A DNA stretch of 64,000 nt from Halothiobacillus sp. (GCA_023255735.1 JAGDVP010000001.1:1-64000), one strand, 5' to 3'. Positions 1-12,500 are shown, counted from the first letter of the stretch. Notes: generated from the sequence alone by a model not told the origin. Numbers and translations: made by a program.

Positions 1-164
1 TTAGATTACGAGAAAATTCCACTTCTGAATACCGCTAGTTTTCGGGGGGATTACCGTTCACCTAAACCCCAATACCCCAAATATCAAGGAGGCTAATAGC
101 ACCCAAAAAGTAGCTTGAACGAATAGTTGAGGCGACAACTACATTGACATGCTCTGGGGCAAAG

Positions 165-206
165 AAAAAAGCCTAAAATTGCGTTGTGGCGCGGTTTTAG
201 GCTTTT
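165..206 (-). terminator. Rho-independent terminator, likely for the tRNA-Arg transcript
   Basis: GCCTAAAA...TTTTAGGC stem; on the minus strand it is followed by a CTTTTTTCTTT tract. Confidence 0.65.
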
Positions 207-253
207 AAGTGCTTGATATTTAAGCGCCGTCCAAAAGGCTTGAACGCATGAGT

Positions 254-330
254 TGGTGTCCACGGAGGGAATTGAACCCCCGACCTAGCCCTTAGGAGGG
301 GCTCGCTCTATCCAGCTGAGCTACGTAGAC
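254..330 (-). tRNA. tRNA-Arg (anticodon CCU)
   Basis: Reverse complement gtctacgtagctcagctggatagagcgagcccctCCTaagggctaggtcgggggttcaattccctccgtggacacca: acceptor GTCTACG/CGTGGAC, T-loop GGTTCAATTCC, encoded CCA. Confidence 0.95.
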
Positions 331-385
331 TTAAGCCGTATGCTATCACAGTGCGGGGGCGGGCTAAATTGTGGCGGTTAGTGGG

Positions 386-604
386 CTAATCCATTTCGGG
401 TTCGACCCAAACGTCGGGTTCATCAAGTGGGAACGAGACATGGACGATGATCGGGCGGCAGCATACTGAGCAGTCTTCGACATAATCTTGTGCCCCTGCG
501 CTGGCGTCGAGCAACAGGTCGATGGTTTCCCAACAATAGGGGCACTGTACTTGCACTTCGGGTTGTAGATCCACGAGCGATTTCCTTATTGAGTTATTTG
601 GCAA
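386..604 (-). CDS. CPXCG-motif cysteine-rich small protein
   Basis: CPYC...CSVCC motif pair in a 72-aa acidic protein. Confidence 0.75.
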   Translation of the reverse strand: MPNNSIRKSLVDLQPEVQVQCPYCWETIDLLLDASAGAQDYVEDCSVCCRPIIVHVSFPLDEPDVWVEPEMD

Positions 605-612
605 GCTTAGAT

Positions 613-640
613 GAAAAAAGCCCGCAATGCGCGGGCTTTG
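613..640 (-). terminator. Rho-independent terminator downstream of icd
   Basis: Minus strand AGCCCGCGCATTGCGGGCTTTTTTC. Confidence 0.75.
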
Positions 641-662
641 GGTTTGAGTGTGGGGTAGGGTT

Positions 663-1931
663 TTAGCCCATGTGTTTGATCATTTCGTCGCCGAAGGCAT
701 CGCTACCGATTTGGGTGGCGTCATCCATGAGGCGGGCAAAATCGCCGGTGACTTTTTTGCCGAGAATCGCGCCTTCAACGCCTTTGATGATGAGATCGGC
801 GGCTTTTATCCAGCCCATGTGTCGCAGCATCATTTCGGCCGATAGGATGATGGAGGCGGGATTGGCTAAGTTTTTGCCGGCAATGTCGGGGGCGGTGCCG
901 TGAGTGGCTTCAAACATGGCGACGGTGTCGGACAAGTTCGCACCTGGGGCGATGCCGATGCCGCCCACTTGGGCAGCCAAGGCATCCGAGATGTAGTCGC
1001 CGTTGAGGTTTAAGGTGGCCACCACGTCATAGTCTTCGGGTTTGAGCAAAATTTGTTGCAAGAAGGCATCGGCAATGCCGTCTTTGATGATGATTTCGCG
1101 GCCGGTTTTGGGATTGGTGCATTGGTGCCAGCCGCCGCCGATTTCGACCGCGCCGAATTCTTTTTTCACCAAGTCGTAGCCCCATTGTTTGAAGCCACCT
1201 TCGGTGAACTTCATGATGTTGCCTTTGTGCACGAGGGTAAGCGAGCTCCTGTCGTTGTCGATGACGTATTCCATCGCTTTGCGCACGAGGCGTTCGGTGC
1301 CCTCGCGCGAGACGGGTTTGATGCCGATGCCGGAACTTTCTGGGAAGCGAATTTTGGTCACGCCCATGTCGTTTTGTAAAAAGTCGATCACTTTTTTGAC
1401 TTCGGGGGTGCCGGCTGCCCATTCAATGCCGGCGTAGATGTCTTCGGAGTTTTCGCGGAAGATCACCATTTCGGTTTTTTCAGGGTGTTTGAGGGGGCTT
1501 GGGGTGCCTTTGAAATAACGCACGGGGCGCAGGCATACGTATAAATCGAGCTGTTGGCGCAGCGCGACATTGAGTGAGCGAATGCCGCCGCCCACGGGGG
1601 TGGTGAGTGGGCCTTTGATGGAAACCACAAAATCTCGCACGGCGGTCATTGTTTCGGCCGGCAAGCCGCTTTTATCTGTTTCATATACGGTGGCGGCTTT
1701 TTCGCCGGCGTAAATTTCCATCCAGGCGATTTTTTTGGTGCCGTCGTAGGCCTTGGCGACGGCTGCATCCACGACTTTGCGCATGACGGGGGTGATGTCT
1801 ACCCCAATGCCATCGCCCTCAATGAACGGGATGATCGGGTGATCGGGCACGATAAGCGAGCCATCGGGATGAGCGATGATGCGCTCGCCTTGCGGTACGT
1901 GGATTTTTTCAAAAGCGGTCATGGCGGGCAT
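663..1931 (-). CDS. icd: NADP-dependent isocitrate dehydrogenase
   Basis: [41 protein letters not shown] motifs; 422 aa. Confidence 0.95.
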   Translation of the reverse strand: MPAMTAFEKIHVPQGERIIAHPDGSLIVPDHPIIPFIEGDGIGVDITPVMRKVVDAAVAKAYDGTKKIAWMEIYAGEKAATVYETDKSGLPAETMTAVRDFVVSIKGPLTTPVGGGIRSLNVALRQQLDLYVCLRPVRYFKGTPSPLKHPEKTEMVIFRENSEDIYAGIEWAAGTPEVKKVIDFLQNDMGVTKIRFPESSGIGIKPVSREGTERLVRKAMEYVIDNDRSSLTLVHKGNIMKFTEGGFKQWGYDLVKKEFGAVEIGGGWHQCTNPKTGREIIIKDGIADAFLQQILLKPEDYDVVATLNLNGDYISDALAAQVGGIGIAPGANLSDTVAMFEATHGTAPDIAGKNLANPASIILSAEMMLRHMGWIKAADLIIKGVEGAILGKKVTGDFARLMDDATQIGSDAFGDEMIKHMG

Positions 1932-2025
1932 GGCAATTCCTTGGGTGAGGGGGCTAGATGCTGAAGTTTGAAGTATATCGTGAAGTTTTTATGAATCGCG
2001 GTGCAATTTTATCGGTTTTTTAGCT

Positions 2026-2053
2026 CTTGAAAAAAAAACGGCTACCCCCATGA
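2026..2053 (+). promoter_or_regulatory. Sigma32-type heat-shock promoter of groESL
   Basis: CTTGAAA (2026-2032), 13 nt, CCCCATGA (2046-2053); matches the sigma32 consensus CTTGAA-N13/14-CCCCATNT. Confidence 0.85.
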
Positions 2054-2134
2054 ATGAGGTTCGTAATCTGGCGCGCATGGGTTGCTTAAACAGATGCGCA
2101 AATTTTTAACTGCAACAACTTTGGAGTGATCTTA

Positions 2135-2431
2135 ATGAAAATCCGTCCCCTGCACGACCGTGTCTTAGTTAAGCGTGTCGAAGAAGAGCGCAAAACCGCA
2201 TTTGGTATCGTGTTACCCGATTCTGCCGCAGAAAAACCCAACCGAGGTGAAGTCGTTGCTGCAGGCCCTGGCAAAAGCAATGAAAAAGGCGAAATACGCC
2301 CGATGGGTGTGAAAGTGGGCGACAAAGTATTGTTTAACCAATACGCCGGCACCAAAGTTAAAGTGGATGGTGAAGAAGAGCTGTTAATAATGATGGGCGA
2401 AGACGACCTTTTGGCCGTTATCGAAGGCTAA
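2135..2431 (+). CDS. groES: Co-chaperonin GroES
   Basis: [18 protein letters not shown]...; GGAG SD 8 nt upstream of ATG 2135 (the ORF track extends to an upstream GTG). Confidence 0.97.
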   Translation: MKIRPLHDRVLVKRVEEERKTAFGIVLPDSAAEKPNRGEVVAAGPGKSNEKGEIRPMGVKVGDKVLFNQYAGTKVKVDGEEELLIMMGEDDLLAVIEG

Positions 2432-2449
2432 TCCCCTTAACTTTACTAA

Positions 2450-4108
<1,659 letters not shown>

Positions 4109-4169
4109 ATGCTCGTCGCGCCATCCCTTAGCGTGATGGTGCGCTAGTCTTTGAGATTGTTTCGATTAA

Positions 4170-4198
4170 ACGCCCCGAGTTTCGGGGCGTTTTTTTTT
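4170..4198 (+). terminator. Rho-independent terminator of groESL
   Basis: ACGCCCCGAGTTTCGGGGCGTTTTTTTTT. Confidence 0.85.
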
Positions 4199-4561
4199 GC
4201 GCTAAAACCTGGGCGGGTGGGTTTAGCTCTGGTGTTAGCTCTGGGCGCTCGGCATTGCCCGCGCCCGCAGACGAGTTTAGGCGGTGGGGTGGGCCGCTTG
4301 GGGGGAGTTTACTTAAAAATTCCCGCTTGGCGCGTGGGTGTTGTCTTTGTGAAAAAGCCCAATATGTAGTGGTTTATTGAGTTTTTGTTATCGATGTGCT
4401 GTGGGTTAGTTTTGAATTTTTGTCTAGTTTTGGCTTTAGGTTAGTGCGCTATCTAATTAGAAAGCTTGAGAAAAAATCCTTTGCGTTACAAAATGCGCTT
4501 AAGAAATTCGCAGGAATTCGTTCAGGCGAATGGTATGGATTGAATCAATGGGGGTTAAGTC

Positions 4562-5782
4562 ATGTTTGATAATTCCTCGAGCCCTTGGGATCGGCGCAAA
4601 TTTATGGGCGCCGTCTTAGGCGGCAGCTCAGCGGTTTTCGGTTTAATTGCGCCTGAAAATGTATGGGCCGCGCGTTTTGTCAATGCCGTGCAAACGTCAT
4701 CCGCGCCGGATTACACCCGCTATGTGTTTAATTTAAATGGGCCGGTTGATTTCAAAAGCTTTGGTATTGAGAACCCGCCGCGTTTTGTGGTGGATTTAAC
4801 CGGCACGCAAACTCAGCATTTATCGATCCCACCTGCGGCGGCAAGCTCGGTGGTTAAGGGTTTGCGGGTGGGTGTGCAAGATGGCACAAACTTGCGGTTA
4901 GTGTTTGATTTAAAAGCCATGATTAAACCGCGCCTCGTGCTTTTGCCGCCCAGCGATGGCTTGGGGTATCGTTTGGTTGTTGATTTGCCGCACGATAAGG
5001 CGGCCACCTTGGTGGCCAGAGAGCCTTCGGATCCTGAAAGCAAACCCAAAATTCAAACTGGCCGCACCTTTCGTGAATTGGTGGTCGCGATTGATCCCGG
5101 CCATGGCGGTAAAGATCCGGGCGCGGTGGGTTATCGCGGCACGAAAGAAAAACACATCGTGCTTGATATTGGCCGGCGTTTGCGGGATATGGTGGCCGCT
5201 GCCCCAGGCTTGCGGCCGGTGATGACCCGTGATTCAGATAAGTTTATTCATTTGCGTGGCCGCACCGCGATTGCCCGCAATGCGAAAGCCGATTTGTTTA
5301 TTTCGGTGCATTCGGATGCGTTTCGGGTAACTTCGGCGCGCGGGGCGTCGGTGTTTTGCTTAAGTCAGCATGGTGCCACGTCTGAGGCGGCGCGCTGGAT
5401 GGCCAATCGCGAGAACGAGGCGGATTTTGTGGGGGGCGCTTCCATTTCCGATCACGATCAAGATGTGGCTTCTGTGTTGCTGGATTTATCTCAAACTAAA
5501 ACGTTGGAAAATAGCTTGGATTTTGCCCACCGCGTGCTCGGGCAAATTGGTGATGTGACCGACTTGCATTCAAAGCGCGTGCAACAAGCTGGGTTTGTGG
5601 TGCTTAAATCGCCCGATATCCCCTCGATTTTGGTGGAAAGCGCGTTTATTAGTAATCCGGAAGAAGAAGCGCGGCTGCGTACAGTTAAATATCAAAATGA
5701 AATTGCACGCTCAATTTTGGCGGGGATCAATACCTACTACGCGGCGCGCGCACCGGAGGGTACACACTACGCGATGCTGTAA
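4562..5782 (+). CDS. amiC: N-acetylmuramoyl-L-alanine amidase with Tat-type signal and AMIN domain (AmiC-like)
   Basis: N-terminal DRRKFMGAVLGGSSAVFGL twin-arginine signal; AMIN domain; VAIDPGHGGKDPGAVG, SVHSDAF, ILVESAFISNPEE amidase_3 motifs. Confidence 0.88.
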   Translation: MFDNSSSPWDRRKFMGAVLGGSSAVFGLIAPENVWAARFVNAVQTSSAPDYTRYVFNLNGPVDFKSFGIENPPRFVVDLTGTQTQHLSIPPAAASSVVKGLRVGVQDGTNLRLVFDLKAMIKPRLVLLPPSDGLGYRLVVDLPHDKAATLVAREPSDPESKPKIQTGRTFRELVVAIDPGHGGKDPGAVGYRGTKEKHIVLDIGRRLRDMVAAAPGLRPVMTRDSDKFIHLRGRTAIARNAKADLFISVHSDAFRVTSARGASVFCLSQHGATSEAARWMANRENEADFVGGASISDHDQDVASVLLDLSQTKTLENSLDFAHRVLGQIGDVTDLHSKRVQQAGFVVLKSPDIPSILVESAFISNPEEEARLRTVKYQNEIARSILAGINTYYAARAPEGTHYAML

Positions 5783-5938
5783 TGCGCCAATCGCATGAAA
5801 TTAGGCGCGCGGCAGTTTTGTCGCGCGTTTTTTTATGGCGCGCTTTTCGGGCTTTTCCGCGTCCATGGCTGGCGCGCATTTGTTTTTATTGGCCTAGGCG
5901 GTGAAAATACGGGCTTCGCCTTATTTTCTTGGAACGTC

Positions 5939-7825
5939 ATGTCAGTGATTGCGCGCCTGCCCTCTGCTCTTGTGAACCAAATTGCTGCGGGCGAGGTGGT
6001 AGAGCGGCCTGCGAGCGTGGTTAAAGAATTAGTTGAAAATGCCATTGATGCCGGTGCGCAGCGTATTGACGTCTTCATTGAAGAGGCGGGCACCCGGCTT
6101 ATTCGCGTTCGCGATGATGGGATTGGGTTAAGTTGTGATGATTTGCCGCTGGCGTTTGCCGCGCATGCCACCAGCAAAATCCGCTCATTGGATGATTTAG
6201 AAGCGGTGGCGAGCATGGGTTTTCGCGGTGAGGCTTTGGCCAGTATTTCTTCCATTGCGAAAGTGCGTATCACCTCGCGACAAGCCGATGCACCGCATGG
6301 CTGGTGCCTTGCGCCTAATGAGGCGTTAGAGCCCAAACCCGCCGCTCATCCCCAAGGCACTACCGTTGAGGTGGCTGAGCTTTTTTATAACACCCCCGCC
6401 CGGCGTAAATTTTTGCGCACTGATCGCACCGAGTTCTTGCAAATTGATTTGCTCATGCGCCGATTTGCCTTGGCGCATCCGTGCAAAGGGTTTTCGCTAA
6501 CCCACCAGGCCCGCTTGGTGTTTGATTTGCCGCTGGTTGCCATGGCGCAGGCCGCAGAGCAATTGCCTGTGCGCATTGCCGCGCTCTTGGGTGATGAGTT
6601 TCTTAACCGAGCGCGCCGGATTGATTCGGCGGCGTCTGGTTTAAGTTTAAGCGGCTGGATTGCCGACCCTGCCTATGCGCGGGCATCAACCGATCAGCAA
6701 CTATTTTTCTGCAATGGCCGCATTGTGCGCGATCGCTTGATTGGCTTTGCCATTCGCCGTGCCTACTCAGATGTATTGCATCACGCCCGCCAGCCGGCTT
6801 ATGTGTTGGCGCTAACACTTGATCCGCGCGCGGTGGATGTGAATGTTCACCCAACCAAAGCCGAGGTGCGCTTTCGCGATGCGCGCGCGGTACAAGATTT
6901 CTTATTTCGCGAGATTCATCGGGCACTGGCGCAAGGGGTTGATGCCGCAGGCGGGGCGGGGCAATTCGACAGCGAGCCACGGGTTGAGTGGAGGGGCGAG
7001 CCTACCCCAAGCGGCTTAAATTTAGCTACCGATGCCCGCTCATACTCGTCGCCGCGCGCCGCGCCTATTGAGCAAAACCAAGGGTATCTGAATTTACTCG
7101 CCACCAGCCGCGCGCCCGTGGCAGCGCCTCTGCCTGCCTTATGTTCGAGCCCGCTGGCCTATGGCACACCAGCGCAGGGCGGCGTGGCAAGCCCGTTTGG
7201 CGTGGCAGAGGGTGATGCGGCGGAAGTGCCCCCGCTGGGTTATGCCGTCGCGCATTTGCATGGTGTGTATATTTTGGCGCAAAACGCGCAGGGGCTTGTG
7301 ATTGTCGATGCCCATGCCGCCGCCGAGCGCATTATGTATGAACGCCTGAAAACCGCGTTTGCAGCCAAACAAATGACGCTACAACCCTTGTTGTTGCCGG
7401 TGAGTTTTAGTGTTTCGGAGCGCGAGGCCGATCAATACGCTGAGCAAAAAGACGCCTTTGCCCGTTTGGGCGTGGTGCTGGAGCGCGTTGCGCCCACCCG
7501 CATTAGAATCACCGCTTTGGCCGCGTTATTGCGCCATGCTGATGCCGAAGCCCTGGCGCGCACCTTGTTTGCTGCCCTCATTGAAGCGCCCATCGCGTGG
7601 GATGAGCCGCAACCCTTGCACGCCGAGCCCATCCATGCCGTGTTGTCGCGCATGGCTTGTCATGGCTCGGTGCGGGCTAATCGCATCCTCACCCGCCCGG
7701 AGATGGATGCGCTCTTGCGCGATATGGAGCGCACCGAGCGCGCCGATCAATGCAATCATGGCCGCCCCACCTGGCGGCAGTTCTCGATGACCGATCTTGA
7801 TCGGCTGTTTATGCGGGGGCAATAA
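5939..7825 (+). CDS. mutL: DNA mismatch repair protein MutL
   Basis: IARLPSALVNQIAAGEVVERPASVVKELVENAIDAGA; start refined to ATG 5939. Confidence 0.96.
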   Translation: MSVIARLPSALVNQIAAGEVVERPASVVKELVENAIDAGAQRIDVFIEEAGTRLIRVRDDGIGLSCDDLPLAFAAHATSKIRSLDDLEAVASMGFRGEALASISSIAKVRITSRQADAPHGWCLAPNEALEPKPAAHPQGTTVEVAELFYNTPARRKFLRTDRTEFLQIDLLMRRFALAHPCKGFSLTHQARLVFDLPLVAMAQAAEQLPVRIAALLGDEFLNRARRIDSAASGLSLSGWIADPAYARASTDQQLFFCNGRIVRDRLIGFAIRRAYSDVLHHARQPAYVLALTLDPRAVDVNVHPTKAEVRFRDARAVQDFLFREIHRALAQGVDAAGGAGQFDSEPRVEWRGEPTPSGLNLATDARSYSSPRAAPIEQNQGYLNLLATSRAPVAAPLPALCSSPLAYGTPAQGGVASPFGVAEGDAAEVPPLGYAVAHLHGVYILAQNAQGLVIVDAHAAAERIMYERLKTAFAAKQMTLQPLLLPVSFSVSEREADQYAEQKDAFARLGVVLERVAPTRIRITALAALLRHADAEALARTLFAALIEAPIAWDEPQPLHAEPIHAVLSRMACHGSVRANRILTRPEMDALLRDMERTERADQCNHGRPTWRQFSMTDLDRLFMRGQ

Positions 7826-8799
7826 TGATGGCGCAGTTAAATCCTGCACAACCCATTCTGGCCTTATTGGGGCCGACAGCCTCCGGCAAAACGGCCATCG
7901 CGCTTGAGTTAGCGGCACATTATCCCGTGCGCATTATTAGTGTTGACTCGGTGATGATCTATCGCGGCATGAATATTGGCACCGCCAAGCCGAGCGCGGC
8001 ACTATTGGCGCAATTTCCGCATGCCTTGGTGGATATTTGTGATCCGGCGGAACCCTACAGCGTGCGGGCGTTTTGCGATGATGCGCTCGCGGCCATTGCG
8101 GGCGCACAAGCCGAGGGCTGCGTGCCGTTGCTGGTTGGCGGCACCATGATGTATTTTCAAGCCCTGCTCAATGGGTTATCTGCCTTGCCGACGAGTGACC
8201 CAGCGCTGCGCGAAGCGGTCATGAGTGAAGCGCAGCGGCTTGGCTGGCCCGCGTTACATGCTCAATTGCAAAAAATTGATCCTATCGTGGCCGCCCGCGT
8301 CCACCCAAATGATCCACAGCGCATTGGCCGTGCGCTGGAGGTTTATCGAGCCACGGGGCGCTCATTAAGCCAGTGGCAACAAGACAACCCGCCCACCTCG
8401 CCCTTAGATGGCTTAGCCGTGCACCGCTTTGGGTTGTGGCCTTCCTCACGGGCGCATGCGCGCACCGCAATGGCGGAGCGGTTTGATCAAATGCTGGCGG
8501 ACGGCTTAATTGACGAAGTGGCCGCCTTGCACCAGCGTGGTGATTTGCACCCCGCGCTGCCTGCCATTCGCGCCGTGGGATACCGGCAAGTGTGGGATTA
8601 TCTCGATGGACAAACCGATGCCGCCACCATGCGCGAATTGGCGATTACCGCCACACGGCAATTGGCCAAGCGCCAAATCACCTGGATGCGCAGCCAAACA
8701 ACCACCCAATTTTTCCCCACCGAACAACGCGCGAATCTTCTGGCCAAGATGGCGAAAATCATCCAATCAGCGGAACCAAGCGGCAAGCGGGCACTCTGA
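7825..8799 (+). CDS. miaA: tRNA dimethylallyltransferase MiaA
   Basis: LLGPTASGKTAIALELA, SVDSVMIYRGMNIGTAKP; overlaps mutL stop. Confidence 0.95.
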   Translation: MMAQLNPAQPILALLGPTASGKTAIALELAAHYPVRIISVDSVMIYRGMNIGTAKPSAALLAQFPHALVDICDPAEPYSVRAFCDDALAAIAGAQAEGCVPLLVGGTMMYFQALLNGLSALPTSDPALREAVMSEAQRLGWPALHAQLQKIDPIVAARVHPNDPQRIGRALEVYRATGRSLSQWQQDNPPTSPLDGLAVHRFGLWPSSRAHARTAMAERFDQMLADGLIDEVAALHQRGDLHPALPAIRAVGYRQVWDYLDGQTDAATMRELAITATRQLAKRQITWMRSQTTTQFFPTEQRANLLAKMAKIIQSAEPSGKRAL

Positions 8800-8941
8800 A
8801 GCCCGCAGCGATTTGCATGAATCCGGCGCCGGTTACGATTTCCTAACGTCATTTGCCCCTGCGCCGTGATACGCTAATTCCCCGTGGATTTTAAAACAAA
8901 CCCCGCAACGGAAGCGGTTAACCATAGCTAGGAAAATAATC

Positions 8942-9208
8942 ATGGCAAAAGCCCAATCACTTCAAGAACCCTATTTAAACGCCCTGCGACGCGAACATGT
9001 GCCCGTCTCCATTTACCTTCGCAATGGCATTAAATTGCAAGGCCAAATCGATTCTTTCGATAATTTTGTCGTGTTGCTTAAAAATAATGTGAGCCAACTC
9101 GTCTATAAACATGCCATCAGCACCATCGTGCCCACGCGTGAAATTCAATTTGATTTTGACGACGATGGCTTCGCAAAAATTGAACAATCGGGAGAAGAAG
9201 GCCTTTAA
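8942..9208 (+). CDS. hfq: RNA chaperone Hfq
   Basis: [53 protein letters not shown]. Confidence 0.97.
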   Translation: MAKAQSLQEPYLNALRREHVPVSIYLRNGIKLQGQIDSFDNFVVLLKNNVSQLVYKHAISTIVPTREIQFDFDDDGFAKIEQSGEEGL

Positions 9209-10515
9209 TGCAATTTTTTGAACGCCACGAAGGCGGCGAGCGTGCCGTATTGCTGCATGTGGTTTCCCGTCAGGCCAGCCGGGCAGAAGATTTAGACGAG
9301 TTTCGGGATTTAGTTGATTCCGCCGGCGCCACCATTCTCGATGTGTGCCTAGCCAGCCGAGAAGCGCCCGATCCGCGCTTATTCATCGGCAAAGGCAAGG
9401 CGGCAGAATTAGCCGAACTGGTGCAGCGCACCGAGGCCGATTTAGTGGTGGTGAACGCCCAGCTCTCGCCCTCGCAAGAGCGCAACCTCGAAAAATTGCT
9501 GGAATGCCGCGTACTCGATCGCACCGGCCTTATTCTGGACATCTTCTCGCAGCGCGCACGCTCGCACGAGGGGAAATTGCAAGTTGAACTCGCTCAGCTC
9601 AAGCATTTATCAACCCGTCTGGTGCGCGGTTGGACGCATCTCGATAGCCAGCGGGGCGGTGCCATTGGCTTGCGCGGGCCTGGCGAAACTCAGCTTGAGC
9701 TGGATCGCCGCCTGATTCACGATCGCATCAAACAGCTCCAAGAGCGCATCGCCAAGGTGCGCCGCCAGCGCCATGAAGGCCGCAAGAGCCGTCAGCGCTC
9801 CGAGGTGCCCCTGGTATCCTTGGTGGGTTACACCAATGCCGGAAAATCAACCCTGTTTAATGCGCTCACCGCTGCCGATACCTTCGCCGCTGATCAGCTA
9901 TTTGCAACATTGGATACCACCTTGCGGCGCATGGAGCTTAACCCCAGCCAACCCTTAGTGCTGGCCGATACCGTCGGCTTTATTCGCCACTTACCCACCG
10001 AACTGGTCACCGCCTTTCGCTCCACCTTAGAGGAAACGCTGGAGGCCGATTTGCTTATTCACGTGGTGGATGCCGCAAGTGATGAGCGCGATCGGCAAAT
10101 GGCCGATGTCGAGGTGGTGCTCAAAGAAATTGGTGCCGATAGCCTGCCACGGCTCACGGTGATGAATAAAATTGACCAAATCGAAGGCCGCGCGCCGCAA
10201 GTGGATACCAACGAGGCGGGTGAGATTGAACGCGTCTGGGTTTCTGCGCATACCGGCGCCGGGATGGCCGAACTCTGCAGCGCCTTATCGGCGCGGTTAA
10301 GCCCGACCCGCGTTCATGTGAAGGTTTTTGTGCCGATGACGCTGGGCGGCGTGCGCGCGCGGCTGATTGATGAAGGCTCGATGCGCGCTGAAACATGGCA
10401 AGATGACGGCGCGGGCGAGCCGGGCTGGTTGATTGAGCTTGAGCTCACGCCCGCCCGATGGTCGCAATGGCTTAAGCATTACCCAAAATTGCAGCCGGGT
10501 GTGCATCTGAGCTGA
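9208..10515 (+). CDS. hflX: Ribosome-associated GTPase HflX
   Basis: GETQLELDRR, GYTNAGKSTLFNALT, ADTVGFIRHLP. Confidence 0.95.
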   Translation: MQFFERHEGGERAVLLHVVSRQASRAEDLDEFRDLVDSAGATILDVCLASREAPDPRLFIGKGKAAELAELVQRTEADLVVVNAQLSPSQERNLEKLLECRVLDRTGLILDIFSQRARSHEGKLQVELAQLKHLSTRLVRGWTHLDSQRGGAIGLRGPGETQLELDRRLIHDRIKQLQERIAKVRRQRHEGRKSRQRSEVPLVSLVGYTNAGKSTLFNALTAADTFAADQLFATLDTTLRRMELNPSQPLVLADTVGFIRHLPTELVTAFRSTLEETLEADLLIHVVDAASDERDRQMADVEVVLKEIGADSLPRLTVMNKIDQIEGRAPQVDTNEAGEIERVWVSAHTGAGMAELCSALSARLSPTRVHVKVFVPMTLGGVRARLIDEGSMRAETWQDDGAGEPGWLIELELTPARWSQWLKHYPKLQPGVHLS

Positions 10516-10605
10516 CAACCTGTGAGCGATCGCGCCGGCAGCGCATCGGTTGATCACAATCGAAAACAGGTTCTCATGAACGCGTGAACGACCCATCCTT
10601 GGGGG

Positions 10606-12063
10606 TTAGCTTGGGAACGGGTCGCTGAACGTTCGCCAAGCGCTGGAGCCCAGTTGCATTTCGGCATCATTGAGCAAACAGGCATCAAGCCTCGCCCGCA
10701 GCGCTGTCTCATCCATTTCCATGCCAATTAGCACCAGTTCTTGCCGTCGGTCGCCATATTCAGGGTGCCAATGTTTTGCAAGATGTACGCGGAAATCTTC
10801 ATCGTCTGGCCATTTGCTTTGATCGACCGCGCTCCACCAAAGGCCAGCCTTGCCATAGCGCGCAGCCGCCCCCGCTTGACTCCAGGAACCCGCCTCATTA
10901 AAGCGGCTGGCCAACCAATACAACCCCTTAGAGCGCACCACCCCGGGCCAAGGTTCTTGTACCAAAGCCCAAAAGCGCTGCGGGTGAAAAGGCCGATCCG
11001 CACGGTACACAAAGCTTGTGATGCCGTATTCCTCGGTTTCGGGCACATGCGAGCCGCGCAGCTCTTGCAACCAGCCGGGCGCTTGCGCCGCCTGCTCAAA
11101 ATCAAACAGCCCCGTACCCAAAACCCGATCAAGCGGCACTTGGCCAAATTGTGCCCGCTCAATGCGCGCCCGTGGATTCAGTGCACGCAGTATTCCTTCA
11201 AGGCGCTGCAGATCTTCTGCGCTAACCATGTCTGCCTTGTTGATGACCAACACATCACAAAATTCGATTTGCTCAATCAGCAGATCGACCACACTTCGTG
11301 CATCATCCTCGCCCAGCGATTCGCCGCGATCTTGTAAAAAGTCTTGCGAGCTATAATCGCGCAAAAAATTAAACGCATCGACTACGGTCACCATCGTGTC
11401 CAAACGTGCAATCTGCGACAAGGAAATGCCGGTTTCATCTTCAAACGTGAAGGTTTCAGCCACGGGTAGCGGTTCGGAAATTCCGGTTGATTCAATCACC
11501 AGGTGATCAAATCGCCCCTCATGGGCGAGTTTCGAAACTTCTGTTAGTAAGTCCTCGCGCAAGGTGCAGCAAATGCAGCCATTGCTCATTTCTACGAGTT
11601 TTTCCTCGGTGCGGGATAGCGCAGCACCGCCTTCGCGAATTAAATTGGCATCGACATTGACCTCGCTCATATCGTTCACAATCACGGCCACCCGCTGGCC
11701 TTCCCGATTATGCAAAATATGATTGAGGAGCGTGGTTTTGCCGGCGCCTAAAAAGCCAGAGAGTACCGTGACGGGTAAGCGGTTGGGTTGCATGGATTTT
11801 TTCTCCAAAGAAAGCGATGAAGTGTTTAGGTTGGGATGCCGTGTGGGCGGCGGTGGGGGAACGGGGTCAAACCCGCCGGGATGCCAGGGGTGGCAGCGCA
11901 ATATTCGGCGTGCCGCGAGCCAGCTCCCGCGCAGGGCGCCGTGTGCCTGTAGCGCCTCAAGGGCATATTGCGAACAGCTGGGATAAAAACGACAAGATGA
12001 GCCCATAACCGGGCTTAGAATGAGCTGGTAGGCACGCACGCCGCCCATTAGCAAGCGTTTCAT
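10606..12063 (-). CDS. In-frame fusion: YidD N-terminal domain joined to COG0523 metallochaperone GTPase
   Basis: N-terminus [38 protein letters not shown]...[14 protein letters not shown] is YidD; from residue 91 [27 protein letters not shown]...[13 protein letters not shown] is COG0523 (Walker A, CxCC). No stop codon between them. Confidence 0.88.
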   Translation of the reverse strand: MKRLLMGGVRAYQLILSPVMGSSCRFYPSCSQYALEALQAHGALRGSWLAARRILRCHPWHPGGFDPVPPPPPTRHPNLNTSSLSLEKKSMQPNRLPVTVLSGFLGAGKTTLLNHILHNREGQRVAVIVNDMSEVNVDANLIREGGAALSRTEEKLVEMSNGCICCTLREDLLTEVSKLAHEGRFDHLVIESTGISEPLPVAETFTFEDETGISLSQIARLDTMVTVVDAFNFLRDYSSQDFLQDRGESLGEDDARSVVDLLIEQIEFCDVLVINKADMVSAEDLQRLEGILRALNPRARIERAQFGQVPLDRVLGTGLFDFEQAAQAPGWLQELRGSHVPETEEYGITSFVYRADRPFHPQRFWALVQEPWPGVVRSKGLYWLASRFNEAGSWSQAGAAARYGKAGLWWSAVDQSKWPDDEDFRVHLAKHWHPEYGDRRQELVLIGMEMDETALRARLDACLLNDAEMQLGSSAWRTFSDPFPS

Positions 12064-12500
12064 GCGGTGGCACCGTGCGCGGGTGTGATTGCCGGTGGCG
12101 ATGCAATCACCTCAATAAACTCATCGCGCACCGCGTTATAAAAGCAGTTGGGGCGGCCGGTATGACAAGCAGGACCAATTTGATCAACAAGAAGCAATAC
12201 CGCATCGCCATCGCAATCAAGACGCGCTTCGATCAAGGTTTGCTGATGCCCCGAAGTTTCGCCTTTGCGCCACAACGCTTGGCGTGTGCGCGACCAATAG
12301 CATACGCGGCGAGTGATTAGGGTTTCTTGCAGCGCGGCACGGTTCATCCACGCCAGCATGAGTACCTCGCGCGAATCGTATTGCTGCGCAATGGCCGTAA
12401 TTAAGCCGGATGTATTCCACGCCACGCCATCCAGCACATCCATTAATGGCCGGCGCGCACCGAGTGACAGCTTTTCTAATTCGAGAAAGACAGCAGACAT
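12060..12500 (-). CDS. hisI: Phosphoribosyl-AMP cyclohydrolase (HisI; candidate zinc-regulon copy)
   Basis: [57 protein letters not shown]; start refined to ATG 12500 with AGGGGG SD; 4-nt overlap with the downstream yidD fusion. Confidence 0.9.
   Translation of the reverse strand: MSAVFLELEKLSLGARRPLMDVLDGVAWNTSGLITAIAQQYDSREVLMLAWMNRAALQETLITRRVCYWSRTRQALWRKGETSGHQQTLIEARLDCDGDAVLLLVDQIGPACHTGRPNCFYNAVRDEFIEVIASPPAITPAHGATA

Noticed and set aside
1027-1422. 131-aa minus ORF within icd
   Set aside because: Alternate-frame shadow ORF; Arg/His-rich composition without domain character, fully inside icd.
4151-4369. 72-aa plus ORF after groEL
   Set aside because: Starts inside the groESL terminator and has no recognisable motif or SD; likely chance ORF.
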